64,000 nucleotides of DNA, from contig NZ_AULP01000003.1 of NCBI RefSeq assembly GCF_000422345.1, positions 248,001 to 312,000 of the forward strand, in the 5' to 3' direction. The position numbers and the translations under genes are program-made. The notes beneath the pieces were generated by a model. It saw only the letters and a program-made list of their open reading frames with translations. It was not told the DNA's origin and did not search any database. Numbering within the stretch: the stretch's first letter is position 1; each line of letters starts with the position of its first letter. Origin of the DNA: Neomelitea salexigens DSM 19753 (GTDB lineage: Bacteria; Pseudomonadota; Gammaproteobacteria; Pseudomonadales; Spongiibacteraceae). Shown here piece after piece: positions 7,908 to 16,308 of the stretch.

Positions 7908-10373
7908 ATGATGAAATGTAGTTATCGGAGTTGGGCCAGTGGCCTTATTGTCGCCTCGGTCGGGTTTGCTGGCGCTGCAGCTGCGCAACCGGCACTTGAA
8001 GAAGTGGTGGTGACCGCGCAGAAAAAAGCGGAGAGTTTGCAAGACACGCCAATCGCGCTGGATGCCTTTGGTGAAGAAGCGCTGGAGAGAGAGGGTATTG
8101 GCGGCGTGGGCGACCTTGCCAACAACGTGCCGGCGATGACCATCCAGCCATTCCCAATTAACACCACCACCTTGCGTATTTACATTCGCGGTATCGGCCT
8201 GATCGATGCCCAGATCACCCAGGATCCACCAGTGGGCGTATATGTCGACGGCGCTTATATCGCCCGTTCTGCGGCTCTAGCTACGGACCTTGCTGATCTA
8301 ACGCGAATTGAAGTTTTGCGCGGGCCGCAGGGCACACTCTATGGCCGCAACTCCACCGGCGGTGCCGTTAATCTGATTACTCGCCGCCCCAATGTCGATG
8401 CGGCGCAGTTCAAGCAGGCATTTACCCTTGGTGACCGCAATCTCTTCAGTAGTAAGACCATGCTGAATACGCCGCTCTGGCAGGGCGCTGCGGCCAAGTT
8501 CGCCTACTTCACCAAGCAGGTAGATGGCTACATTGAAAACACCGGCGCAGGCGGTGACTTTGGTGATTCCGACACGATGGGTTACCGCATTGATTTCGCC
8601 TGGGATGTTTCAGATAGCGTCCACATCGATTACGCCTATGATCTGGCTGAGGTGACGAACACCAATATGGCCTATTCCCATATCCGGCCTTCCGATCCCA
8701 TTCCCAACCCGGAGGTCAATCAGGGCATCGCCTTCACCAATTTAATTAACTCGGGGGCGCGACAATTCTACAACTTTAATTCCTCGGGAAATCGCCCTGA
8801 CCGAATGCACTCGGCGATCCCCATGGAAGAGGCCGACAGCGAAATTTCCGGCCATCAACTATCGGTCGACTGGCAGATTAGCGAAACACTGGCAGCGAAA
8901 TACATCTATGCCCAGCGCGAGCTGTATGACAACACGCCAACCATTTTGGCAACTGGCGCGCGCAGTGATGGCTACCGCTTAGATAATAGCCCGGTGTTTA
9001 GCTTTCCCGTGGCGGCAATACCCGGTGATTCGGCAGTGTGCAGCCCCTGCGTTGGCCGCAGTGAGCAGTACGGTGCGGTTCATCCATTGATTAATCAGGA
9101 GCAGTTCTCTCACGAATTGCAGTTATCCGGCAGTGCTTTTGCGGAGCGTCTGTCTTACATCACTGGGCTCTACTACTTTGAGGAGACCGCTACCCAGGGC
9201 GCGGGCAAGATAGGACACCTGCTGTCTGCCCCGTTGGGGAGCACTGCTGATGGCAACAACACCGGGAATCGTATCGAGGTGCTCACCGAGGCGCGTTTTG
9301 ATATTGAAAATACTGCCATGGCGATGTTTGCCCAGTTTACCTGGAAGCCCCCGGTGCTGGACGATCGCCTCAGTCTGACCTTCGGTGCGCGCCATTCTGA
9401 AGACAACCGCAAGTCAGCCGCCCTGCGTCGTCAAATCAGTTTTGTGGTGGTGCCGGGGGACCTGGATAACACCGATCGAGACGATAATGACATCGCAACC
9501 CAGCTGTCTGACGCTTTTTATAACGTACGGGGCGACAAGGACTTCAAAGACGATTCCTTTAGCTTCATCGCCGAGTATGAACTCAGTGACGACATTAACC
9601 TCTACTTCAAAGTGAACGAGGCTTACAAAAGCGGCGGTTTTAATACTCGTGAGCAAGTGACGGAGGAAGGAGCGCAGCGCTACATCGATGGCTTTGATGA
9701 AGAGAAAGTGACCGCTTATGAGCTGGGGCTGAAGTCGCGTTTATTTAGCAATCGCTTACAGGTTAATGCCGATATTTTCCAGCAGGACTTTGTCGATCAG
9801 CAGTTGAACTTCAGTGTGCCCAATACCACCAGCGACACCACCGTAGCCAATGCCGGTGAGTCCACACTCAAAGGTTTTGAGTTGGATACCACTTGGCTGG
9901 CGTCTGAAAACCTGATGTTGGTACTGAACTACGCCTACCTCGATGCTGAAATCGAGCCCAGTCGTAACCCGTTATCAGGTGAGGTGGACGATGGCTTCGT
10001 TTTCGATTCGGCGCCACGCCATGCCTACACGGCCATGGTCGACTGGACGCTGTGGAGTAGTTTGGATCGTGGCAATATTGCCTTCAATGCCACCTACTCA
10101 TTTACTGATGAACGCAATGGCGGCGGGCGCAAGGAGTTCGCGACCTTCCAGGCTGACCGTCAGGACGACTTTGCGGTGTTGAATGCGCGCTTGGGTTGGT
10201 ATCAGTTGCCGGTATTCGACGGGGTGTTGGATGTGGCGGTGTGGAGCAAAAACCTCCTCGATGAAGAATACAGCGTCAACAACATACACAACTTGCCTCA
10301 GGCGGGGCGCTCGGTAATGTTTGGTGAGCCGCGCAGCTACGGTCTGGATTTGATCTACAACTGGGGAGGTTAA
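7908..10373 (+). CDS. TonB-dependent outer membrane receptor
   Basis: An 821-residue outer membrane receptor that would import a bulky ligand using TonB-ExbBD energy. A signal peptide ends near residue 26 (GAAAAQ), followed directly by a TonB box-like EEVVVTAQKKAESLQ. The plug domain shows IRGIGLIDAQITQDPPVGVYVDG in pieces and LRGPQGTLYGRNSTGGAVN; the C-terminus is a 22-strand-type barrel ending in YGLDLIYNWGG, with a terminal aromatic-rich strand. This plug sequence is typical of the large Caulobacter/sphingomonad-like receptor group that takes carbohydrates, sterols or other organic substrates as often as siderophores. No Fur box is visible upstream, but a 22-bp inverted repeat is. The start has AGGAAG upstream; an ATG three bases later is equally possible. 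Confidence 0.92.
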   Translation: MMKCSYRSWASGLIVASVGFAGAAAAQPALEEVVVTAQKKAESLQDTPIALDAFGEEALEREGIGGVGDLANNVPAMTIQPFPINTTTLRIYIRGIGLIDAQITQDPPVGVYVDGAYIARSAALATDLADLTRIEVLRGPQGTLYGRNSTGGAVNLITRRPNVDAAQFKQAFTLGDRNLFSSKTMLNTPLWQGAAAKFAYFTKQVDGYIENTGAGGDFGDSDTMGYRIDFAWDVSDSVHIDYAYDLAEVTNTNMAYSHIRPSDPIPNPEVNQGIAFTNLINSGARQFYNFNSSGNRPDRMHSAIPMEEADSEISGHQLSVDWQISETLAAKYIYAQRELYDNTPTILATGARSDGYRLDNSPVFSFPVAAIPGDSAVCSPCVGRSEQYGAVHPLINQEQFSHELQLSGSAFAERLSYITGLYYFEETATQGAGKIGHLLSAPLGSTADGNNTGNRIEVLTEARFDIENTAMAMFAQFTWKPPVLDDRLSLTFGARHSEDNRKSAALRRQISFVVVPGDLDNTDRDDNDIATQLSDAFYNVRGDKDFKDDSFSFIAEYELSDDINLYFKVNEAYKSGGFNTREQVTEEGAQRYIDGFDEEKVTAYELGLKSRLFSNRLQVNADIFQQDFVDQQLNFSVPNTTSDTTVANAGESTLKGFELDTTWLASENLMLVLNYAYLDAEIEPSRNPLSGEVDDGFVFDSAPRHAYTAMVDWTLWSSLDRGNIAFNATYSFTDERNGGGRKEFATFQADRQDDFAVLNARLGWYQLPVFDGVLDVAVWSKNLLDEEYSVNNIHNLPQAGRSVMFGEPRSYGLDLIYNWGG

Positions 10374-10412
10374 TCCCTTTCGGATAAGTGCAAACCATCT
10401 TGTTTTCTGTGT

Positions 10413-10438
10413 AAAGGCCGGCATTGCCGGCCTTTTTT
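10413..10438 (+). terminator. Intrinsic terminator (GGCCGGC hairpin) after the TonB receptor
   Basis: AAAGGCCGGC at 10413-10422 pairs across a three-base ATT loop with GCCGGCCTTT, followed by further T residues. It is 40 bases after the receptor stop. The A-rich left arm means it could also stop minus-strand transcripts from the hydrolase gene. Nearly the same hairpin occurs at 55317. Confidence 0.85.
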
Positions 10439-10586
10439 GTTGCCGGGCATTACGGATTTTGTTTTATCGGCACCACGTCGGCCTTTTATGGCCAGCGATA
10501 GATTGCAAGGTGCCAAAGCAGTGGTTGGAAAGGCAGAAGCTTAGGTGAGAGCAGTTGCCCACCGGCGGTGCCGGTGGGCAACGTGT

Positions 10587-13001
10587 TTAAGGCGCCGTTT
10601 GTTGTGGTGGGAGTAGCGGCAGATTCACCGAGCCGCTAATTTGCACAGGTATCGGCAAGGGGGAGGCTGAGGTCGGGTATTGGCTTGGGTAGGCGCCATA
10701 GACCATCAGTACCAGCTTGTCGCCGTTTTGCATGCGGCTCATCACCCCGACCAAGTCGACATTGTGATCGCCGAAGCCTCTGAAAGGTGTTACCTGGTTC
10801 ATCAACGGCGTGGGCGCCTGAAGCGGGTTGCTGTCGCCGGATTCTCTAATGGCAAGTCCGACAAACAGAATGGGCTCAAGCAGCGGGGCATCTGCTTGCT
10901 GGTCGGCAATGCTCATGCTCAAGCTGATTGTCGGTACGCCGGCGATTACCTCATTGTCGGCCTGGGCAGTATAGAGCTCGATCTCAGTGGGTAGCAGGTT
11001 GGCTTCGTGGGCAATGATCGGCAGCGGGCTGGTAAAGGCAAAGTCGTCTCCACCGTAGGGCACATGGTTGAGCACGATGCCGTCATTACCTTCACTACCT
11101 AAGTTGAAGCAAACCTCTGGAATCTCGTTGGCAGCGCCTTGCTCAAACTTCAGCTTTTCGCGATACCAATTCACGGTCACGTCAGTGGTATTCAGGCGGC
11201 CACAAACACTTTGGCCATCGCCGCTGTCTATACCGTGGCCAGCGGCTTTGGTGAACAAGCGTACATCGCCGCCCTGATAACTCAAACAGCGGTAGTTTTG
11301 GTATGCATCATTAAAGTTAAACAGGGTGTCCATGTGGGATTGGGTAATGAACGCGTCAATAGCCCGCAGCCCGCCGTCAGCAGTGCTATCGTTTTGTCCC
11401 GCGCAGTGTGAGGCCGGGCTGTGGCGGTAGAGTAGCGCCAGTTTATCGTCGGCCAGGGTGTTTGCTGCCAAGCCGGTGGCGAGGCCTTCGTTGACTTCCT
11501 GGTCTTGATTGCCTGCCAGGTTGCCGCCAGCCGACAGCACGCTTGCCCAAAACGTTTTAAACACATCGTTTGGGTACAGGGAATAGCGCAGATCGTTCCA
11601 GGTGATGTCCGGGGCAATGGCATCCAGGCGGTGTTCTGGGTCAATCGCGTAGATCATTAATTGATAACCGCCACCGTAGGAGCCACCTACGGCGCCGATC
11701 AGCGGATTGTCTTTTTCGGTAGCGGAAGTCGGGCCATTATCCGCATAGGCAAGCTGACTCAGATTCTCTTCGGCCCAGTCCAGCACTTGCAGCCAGTCTT
11801 TGCCTTCCAGGTCGGGATCCAAAATGCGAATGGTGCCACCGGAGTCACCGTGGCCGCGCTCATCCAGACTCAGTACATAAAAGCCTTCGTCGAGTAAGGC
11901 TTTCAGCAAGCCTCCGGTGGGCCGGCTTGACTGACGGCTGCCAGAGTAGCCATGGCTATGCAAAATAAGCGGATAGCTTTCCTCTGAAGACAGCGATGTG
12001 GGCTCGTGCAGGGTGAACGCAATATTTTCCTCATCGACATTTGATACAAGGTTTACATCGTAGGAAACGCCGTCGGTAATGGTCGCTGGCGGGCAGCCAT
12101 CGGCTTCAACGGCGGTGCCTGGTGGGGTGTTGGGACACTGGTCATTGCCATTGAGCACCCCGTCGCCGTCGTTGTCGTCTTTTTGCACATTACTGCAGCC
12201 CTCGCTGTCGACGGTTGCGCCCGCGGTGGTATTGGGGCAAATGTCGTCGGCGTTATTTACGCCATCGCTATCGTCGTCCAGTTGTGAGGGCGAGCAGCCT
12301 TGAACATTGGCGGTTTCCGTTGCGGGGGTGGCCGGGCAGTTGTCTTGACCATTGTTGACGCCGTCGCCATCGTCGTCGCGCTGTGCGTCGGAGCAGCCAT
12401 TTTGGTCAACGCTGGCACCTGCCGGTGTCAGCGGGCACAGATCCTGGGCATTGCCAACGCCGTCGCCATCGTTGTCGCCGTTTTGACTATTGCTACAGCC
12501 ATTGGCGTCAACCGTGGCGCCCGCCGCCGTATCTGGGCAGTTGTCGCTGCTGTTATTGACGCCATCATTGTCGTCATCCAGCTGCGAGGCGGAACAACCA
12601 TTGTTGTCGACGCTTTCTCCCGCTGGCGTGGCTGGGCAGCTGTCGTTGGCATCTGCAACGCCGTCGCCGTCAGCATCTTCAACCGTAATCGCGCAGCCCT
12701 GAGCATCGACATCGGTGTTGCTCGGGGTTGCCGGGCAACTGTCAGATTGGTTGCTCACGCCGTCGCCGTCGTCATCCAACTGCGAGGCAGAACAGCCGTT
12801 GCTGTTGGCGATTTCGCTACTGGGCGTGGCGGGGCACTGATCTCGGGTGTCGGCAATGCCGTCGCGGTCGCTGTCAGTGCTGCCTCCTGAGTTATTGCTA
12901 GATGAGTTGCTGCTCGAGCCGCCACAGGCGGCGAGCATAAGGGTGAGCAAGAGTAAACCGAGCGATTTCCTCGACGGGAAAAGCAGCGTGCGTAACGTCA
13001 T
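10587..13001 (-). CDS. Lipoprotein: thrombospondin type-3 calcium repeats plus alpha/beta hydrolase
   Basis: An 804-residue predicted surface lipoprotein. The signal peptide ends in LAAC with C26 as lipid site, followed by a Ser/Asn/Gly linker. Residues 43-303 hold eight calcium-binding thrombospondin type-3 repeats of about 33-37 residues, each with D-x-D-x-D-G acidic loops and a C-P...G-C pair. Residues 310 to about 640 form an alpha/beta hydrolase with HSHGYSG, LDERGHGDSGG and a nucleophile elbow GGSYGG (S441), with a candidate catalytic histidine in AAGHGID. The last 160 residues look like the beta-rich tail of X-Pro dipeptidyl-peptidase/CocE-like acyl hydrolases. The likely role is outer-membrane or extracellular hydrolysis of an ester or peptide; the substrate is unknown. 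No partner gene is adjacent on the same strand. Confidence 0.85.
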   Translation of the reverse strand: MTLRTLLFPSRKSLGLLLLTLMLAACGGSSSNSSSNNSGGSTDSDRDGIADTRDQCPATPSSEIANSNGCSASQLDDDGDGVSNQSDSCPATPSNTDVDAQGCAITVEDADGDGVADANDSCPATPAGESVDNNGCSASQLDDDNDGVNNSSDNCPDTAAGATVDANGCSNSQNGDNDGDGVGNAQDLCPLTPAGASVDQNGCSDAQRDDDGDGVNNGQDNCPATPATETANVQGCSPSQLDDDSDGVNNADDICPNTTAGATVDSEGCSNVQKDDNDGDGVLNGNDQCPNTPPGTAVEADGCPPATITDGVSYDVNLVSNVDEENIAFTLHEPTSLSSEESYPLILHSHGYSGSRQSSRPTGGLLKALLDEGFYVLSLDERGHGDSGGTIRILDPDLEGKDWLQVLDWAEENLSQLAYADNGPTSATEKDNPLIGAVGGSYGGGYQLMIYAIDPEHRLDAIAPDITWNDLRYSLYPNDVFKTFWASVLSAGGNLAGNQDQEVNEGLATGLAANTLADDKLALLYRHSPASHCAGQNDSTADGGLRAIDAFITQSHMDTLFNFNDAYQNYRCLSYQGGDVRLFTKAAGHGIDSGDGQSVCGRLNTTDVTVNWYREKLKFEQGAANEIPEVCFNLGSEGNDGIVLNHVPYGGDDFAFTSPLPIIAHEANLLPTEIELYTAQADNEVIAGVPTISLSMSIADQQADAPLLEPILFVGLAIRESGDSNPLQAPTPLMNQVTPFRGFGDHNVDLVGVMSRMQNGDKLVLMVYGAYPSQYPTSASPLPIPVQISGSVNLPLLPPQQTAP
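12093..12875 (-). repeat. Eight thrombospondin type-3 repeats encoded in tandem
   Basis: Within the hydrolase lipoprotein, eight units share the pattern DxDxDG(V/I)xNxxDxCPxT followed by 12-14 residues and a GC dipeptide. The unit length is about 100-110 bases. DNA copies have diverged while the protein pattern is kept, so this is an old duplication held by selection for calcium loops rather than a recent satellite. The antisense strand is open for long stretches because of the periodic GC-rich codons. Confidence 0.9.
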
Positions 13002-13194
13002 GGCAAATGTCCGTATTGTTAGTATTTTCGGGTGCTAGCGAGGCGGGCGATGTCACGTTGTAGCAGGGGCAGCCACTGGCTGTGCTTGTGCGAGTCGCCG
13101 CCTGAACCGCGAGCAGCAGTCGGAAGTGTGCGTGGCTGACACAGTTATGTCAATTCGTGAAATTGAGTGCGAGTGGGGTGGCCACAGGTGGGCG

Positions 13195-13228
13195 ACTCAT
13201 CTGAATGGCTTAATCCGCATAGATGAGT
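13195..13228. promoter_or_regulatory. Inverted repeat ACTCATCT-N18-AGATGAGT in a 331-bp gap
   Basis: Perfect eight-base arms (13195-13202 and 13221-13228), extendable to eleven with one mismatch, surround an 18-base centre. It lies 105 bases before the broken Rieske gene and could be an operator for that gene cluster or a leader hairpin. No T-run follows. The rest of the gap 13002-13332 shows no open frame or RNA that I can support. Confidence 0.35.
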
Positions 13229-13332
13229 TGCCAGGATTCTCACCTACTGGGACGAGGGGCGGGCTTTACAAAGCTGACTAGATTCGATGCGTGCCCACGA
13301 GCACCACAATAATCATTGAATGGAGTCACGTC

Positions 13333-14240
13333 ATGTCACAACAAACCTCGCCTTTTCCTCCCTACCAAATTCAGGCGGAGGACATACCCGACCGCTACCC
13401 GAGGGGGGGGGGCCTTGGATTACTCGACGACTTTGCCCGCCTGCGGACAGCCCGCAAAACATCGATGGTTTTGGCGGCAAGGTCGTCGTGCGCTGTCGCG
13501 GCTCCCAGATTGACGCGAGTCTCAATGGCCAGCGTCTGCCGACCCTGGCCCGCAACCGCTTGTTGCTCTGTTGGTACGACCCCGATGGCAACCCGCCGCT
13601 GGCGATGCAGGAGCCGCCAATTATGGGGGAGTGCGATACGCGCCAGTGGAGCCGTTGGCAGATGCGGGAGTACCGCATACACGCCAATTGCCGCGAGCTG
13701 ATCGACAATATGGCCGATGCGGCGCACTTTGGCCCCGTTCACGGTGCAAATGTACGCAGCTTTCGCAACATTATGGATGGCCACACCTTTGTGCAGGAAA
13801 TGTGCGGCCACAGCGAGCGCCTGTCGGCGGAGAGCGAGCTGTATAGCTATGCCAAATACTACGGCCCGGCCTACCAAACAACGTATATGCGCGGCAGCTA
13901 CGACGGCCACACCGTTGAAAGCTACCTGCTGCTCAGTCACTTGCCGGTGGCGCGCGAGTGCTTTGATATTCGCTACGCGGTGATGGTGAAGCGCCTGCCC
14001 CATTTGAACGAGGCGCAAAATGCTGAGCTGTGCAAAATGTATGCGGAGAAGGCTTTTGAGGCCTTTGCTGAAGATGTGGCGATATGGCACAACAAAACGC
14101 GCATCGACAACCCCATTCTCTGCGATGGCGATGGCCCGATCCACAAACTGAGAACCTGGTACGCACAGTTTTATCAGCCGCTGGCGGAGATCAATGAAGA
14201 GCGCCTGCGCTACCGCGAGTACCAATTGCGCTATGACTAA
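13333..14240 (+). pseudogene. KshA-like Rieske oxygenase, frameshifted and lacking the Rieske cluster ligands
   Basis: The product resembles the oxygenase component of 3-ketosteroid 9-alpha-hydroxylase (KshA) and related Rieske non-heme iron enzymes. It starts at 13333 behind GGAG with the family N-terminus (QAEDIPDRYPRG, then GLLDDFA). The frame breaks between 13432 and 13455; a second frame continues from PQNIDGFGGKVVV to RNRLLLCWYDPDGNPP and the whole catalytic domain. The iron ligand region DNMADAAHFGPVHG and DVAIWHNKTRIDNP are intact. Between GGKVVV and RNRLLL only about 20 residues remain where the family has about 60-75, and no CxH or CxxH motif exists in any frame. A run of ten G (13403-13412) replaces the usual W-x-C-L region. 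Either a true pseudogene or a damaged assembly. Confidence 0.8.
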
Positions 14241-14244
14241 CATC

Positions 14245-14264
14245 GCGGCCCCAATTGGGGCCGC
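14245..14264. promoter_or_regulatory. Perfect 20-bp palindrome GCGGCCCC/GGGGCCGC
   Basis: An uninterrupted palindrome of 20 bases, GCGGCCCCAATT plus GGGGCCGC, begins four bases after the stop of the Rieske gene. As RNA it forms a hairpin of eight G-C pairs with an AAUU loop. It has no T-run, so it looks more like an mRNA stabiliser or weak attenuator between two operon genes than a terminator. Confidence 0.45.
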
Positions 14265-14323
14265 TATTCACCGCTCATGGAATCAGCGCCAAGCAAAACA
14301 TGCCAAGGAAAGGAGAGACAAAC

Positions 14324-14794
14324 ATGCGCAGTTTGAAAGATCGCTTAAATATTGATGTTGTCGATAGCATACGCATTCGCGCACCCGCTCAACGGGTGTT
14401 CGCTACGGTGGCGAATTATCCGGCAATCGCCAACTGGTTCCCGCCGTATTCATGCAGTGTGGAGGGCGGTGGCGATATCAAGGAGGGTGCGCTTGTGCAG
14501 CACCGCTATGGTCGCCCGCCATTGGTGCTGAGCCATTTTACGCGCCGTATAGAGCGCATCGTGGACGGCGAGCGGATTGAGGAGCGGTATATCGATGGAG
14601 ACCTGCGGGGCACCGGGGTATGGTGTTTCGAGCAGCACGGGCAAGAAACATTGGCCAGTTATCACTGCCGGGTGGAGGCCTTGAGCTGGTTCGCTCGACT
14701 CGGCTTTGTTCTTCAGGGTAGTCGCGCCCACAGTGAGGTATACCAGCAATACCTGGCGGCCTTAAAGCAGCAGTGCGAGGCTGCTGGCGTTTAA
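14324..14794 (+). CDS. SRPBCC (Bet v 1-like) family protein
   Basis: A 156-residue soluble protein of the polyketide cyclase/START-like fold that encloses hydrophobic ligands. The beginning, VVDSIRIRAPAQRVFATVANYPAIANWFPPYS, is the classic SRPBCC first strand and helices, and the C-terminal helix is LQGSRAHSEVYQQYLAALKQQCE. The start at 14324 is chosen because GGAG lies 8-9 bases upstream; an ATG at 14255 would lengthen it without homology. It sits between the broken Rieske gene and an HsaD-like hydrolase and so may act in the same steroid- or aromatic-type pathway. Whether it is an enzyme or a binding protein cannot be told. Confidence 0.85.
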   Translation: MRSLKDRLNIDVVDSIRIRAPAQRVFATVANYPAIANWFPPYSCSVEGGGDIKEGALVQHRYGRPPLVLSHFTRRIERIVDGERIEERYIDGDLRGTGVWCFEQHGQETLASYHCRVEALSWFARLGFVLQGSRAHSEVYQQYLAALKQQCEAAGV

Positions 14795-14812
14795 CTTTTC
14801 AAGGAAGAAGTC

Positions 14813-15691
14813 ATGTCTAAAATCGATCAAAGCCCGCAATACGCCGCGTTGCCCGGCGGTGGTATTCAGTATTACGACGCGGGCAATGGTCCCTGTGTGA
14901 TGTTGATCCACGGTTCTGGCCCAGGGGTGAATGCCTGGGCGAATTATCGCGACAATTTGCCGGTATTTGCCGCGCATTTTCGCTGCATCATGCCTGACTT
15001 GCCCGGCTACGGCGGCAGTGATGCGCGAGACGGAGACCCGGTACAAAGCTGCGTGGCCGCCTGTGTTGAGCTGCTCGATGCCCTGAATATTTCCCGCGTA
15101 CATATTATTGGTAACTCCTTGGGTGGCATCGTCGGTTCGCATATTGCGGCGCAGTATTCCGAGCGGGTCGTCAGTTTTACTACCATCGGTGGAATTGGCT
15201 TGAATCTGTTCAGCGCCTTTCCTGGGGAGGGGCTGAACCTGCTAACGGCCTTTACCGAGCAACCCAGCCGCGAAAATTTACGACGTTGGTTAGCGTCCAT
15301 GGTTTACGATCAGTCCATTATTACTGACGAGCTGCTCGAGGCGCGATACACGGCGGCAACCGAGCCAGTGACCTTGGCGACCACTCGGGCGCTGTATTCT
15401 CGGTCGGCGATCGCTGCAATTGCCGATTACCGGCGGGGAGAAAACGCCGCTCAGGTGGTCGCGCATTTGCCACGCATTCAGGCGCCGACGCTAATTACCT
15501 GGGGGCGGGATGACCGCGTGAGTCCGCTGGATATCAGCCTGTTGCCTATGCGGATGATCCCCAATGCCGAGTTGCATGTTTTCCCCAACTGCGGCCACTG
15601 GGCGATGATTGAGTGCAAAGTGCGCTTTGAGTCTTTAGCCATCGACTTTATCAATGACGCGGAGCACCGTTGTGCGCAGGTGCAGCCATGA
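14813..15691 (+). CDS. Alpha/beta hydrolase, meta-cleavage product hydrolase type (HsaD/BphD-like)
   Basis: A 292-residue cytoplasmic hydrolase. The N-terminal IHGSGPGVNAWANYRDN is the hallmark of carbon-carbon bond hydrolases acting on aromatic or steroid meta-cleavage products. The triad is S102 in GNSLGG, D234 in WGRDDRVSP and H262 in NCGHW. AAGGAAGAAG precedes the ATG. It lies 18 bases after the SRPBCC gene and its stop overlaps the LysE start, so the three genes look like one operon behind the damaged KshA-like gene. No extradiol dioxygenase is in the window, so the substrate may come from genes elsewhere, or the enzyme is an esterase of the same fold. Confidence 0.85.
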   Translation: MSKIDQSPQYAALPGGGIQYYDAGNGPCVMLIHGSGPGVNAWANYRDNLPVFAAHFRCIMPDLPGYGGSDARDGDPVQSCVAACVELLDALNISRVHIIGNSLGGIVGSHIAAQYSERVVSFTTIGGIGLNLFSAFPGEGLNLLTAFTEQPSRENLRRWLASMVYDQSIITDELLEARYTAATEPVTLATTRALYSRSAIAAIADYRRGENAAQVVAHLPRIQAPTLITWGRDDRVSPLDISLLPMRMIPNAELHVFPNCGHWAMIECKVRFESLAIDFINDAEHRCAQVQP

Positions 15692-16299
15692 GCGTCGCAG
15701 CCATGTTGTGCTTGGCGCTGGCAATGATGGCGCTGGCAGCGTTACCAAGCAGCAGTGTGTTGCTGGTAGTCGCCTGCAGTTTGCGCGGTGGTCGGCGCCA
15801 CGGTCTTGCCGCAGCGCTGGGTATTGTTATTGGCGATCTGCTGTTTGTCAGCCTGGCGATTGGCGGTGTTGCCGCGCTGGCTCAGGCGATGGGCGCGGTG
15901 TTTATCGTGGTTAAGGTGGCCGCAGCGCTGCTTCTGCTGAGTGTGGGCTTACGCTTATTGCTATCATCCCGCGCCGCTCACTCTCAGGCCTTACCGGCGG
16001 CGCCCGGTTCGCTTTGCACTAGCGCTATCGCGGGCTTGGTGGTGACGCTTGCTGATGTGAAGGCGGTGGTTTTCTATGCCAGCTTGCTGCCACTATTTGT
16101 CGACATGCAAAGCGTGTTGCCGGGAGATGTCGTGGCAATTGCGGCAATCACGGTGGCGGCCGTTGGTGGAGTGAAGTTGTTATATGTGCTGCTTGCTCAG
16201 CGATTGGTGCGAGGTTTGCCGGTGATCGCCAAGCGGGGGGAGGCTGCGGCAGGAGTTGGGCTGGTCGCTGCGTCTGGCGTACTGCTGTTGAAGGATTAG
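15688..16299 (+). CDS. LysE/RhtB-family exporter
   Basis: A 203-residue inner membrane transporter of the LysE superfamily, which exports amino acids or small organic compounds. Six hydrophobic segments are visible; the N-terminal half has PSSSVLLVVACSLRGGRRHGLAAALGIVIGD in pieces, the usual P-G-P-like loop and glycine-rich helix. The ATG at 15688 overlaps the hydrolase stop (ATGA), pointing to translational coupling; a TTG 18 bases upstream is less likely. Its substrate is unknown; export of an intermediate of the preceding catabolic genes is possible. The downstream rsmE gene converges. Confidence 0.85.
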   Translation: MSVAAMLCLALAMMALAALPSSSVLLVVACSLRGGRRHGLAAALGIVIGDLLFVSLAIGGVAALAQAMGAVFIVVKVAAALLLLSVGLRLLLSSRAAHSQALPAAPGSLCTSAIAGLVVTLADVKAVVFYASLLPLFVDMQSVLPGDVVAIAAITVAAVGGVKLLYVLLAQRLVRGLPVIAKRGEAAAGVGLVAASGVLLLKD

Positions 16300-16308
16300 T
16301 TATCGCCG

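Noticed and set aside
12093-12875. Regular repeats considered as a CRISPR array
   Set aside because: Unit length of about 100-110 bases, coding throughout, with diverged DNA but conserved protein pattern; no cas genes.
12300-12890. 196-codon open frame on the plus strand, rich in V, A and I
   Set aside because: It is antisense to the thrombospondin repeats; its periodic hydrophobic pattern is the complement of the Asp/Gly repeat codons and it lacks a ribosome site.
13403-13412. Run of ten G considered as a programmed frameshift site
   Set aside because: Sequence both before and just after the run aligns in the same frame; the shift comes 20-50 bases later, and the cluster ligands are missing in all frames, so frameshifting would not restore the protein.
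13395-14243. 282-codon open frame opposite the damaged Rieske gene
   Set aside because: The plus-strand frame carries the iron-site motifs; the minus frame shows nothing protein-like.
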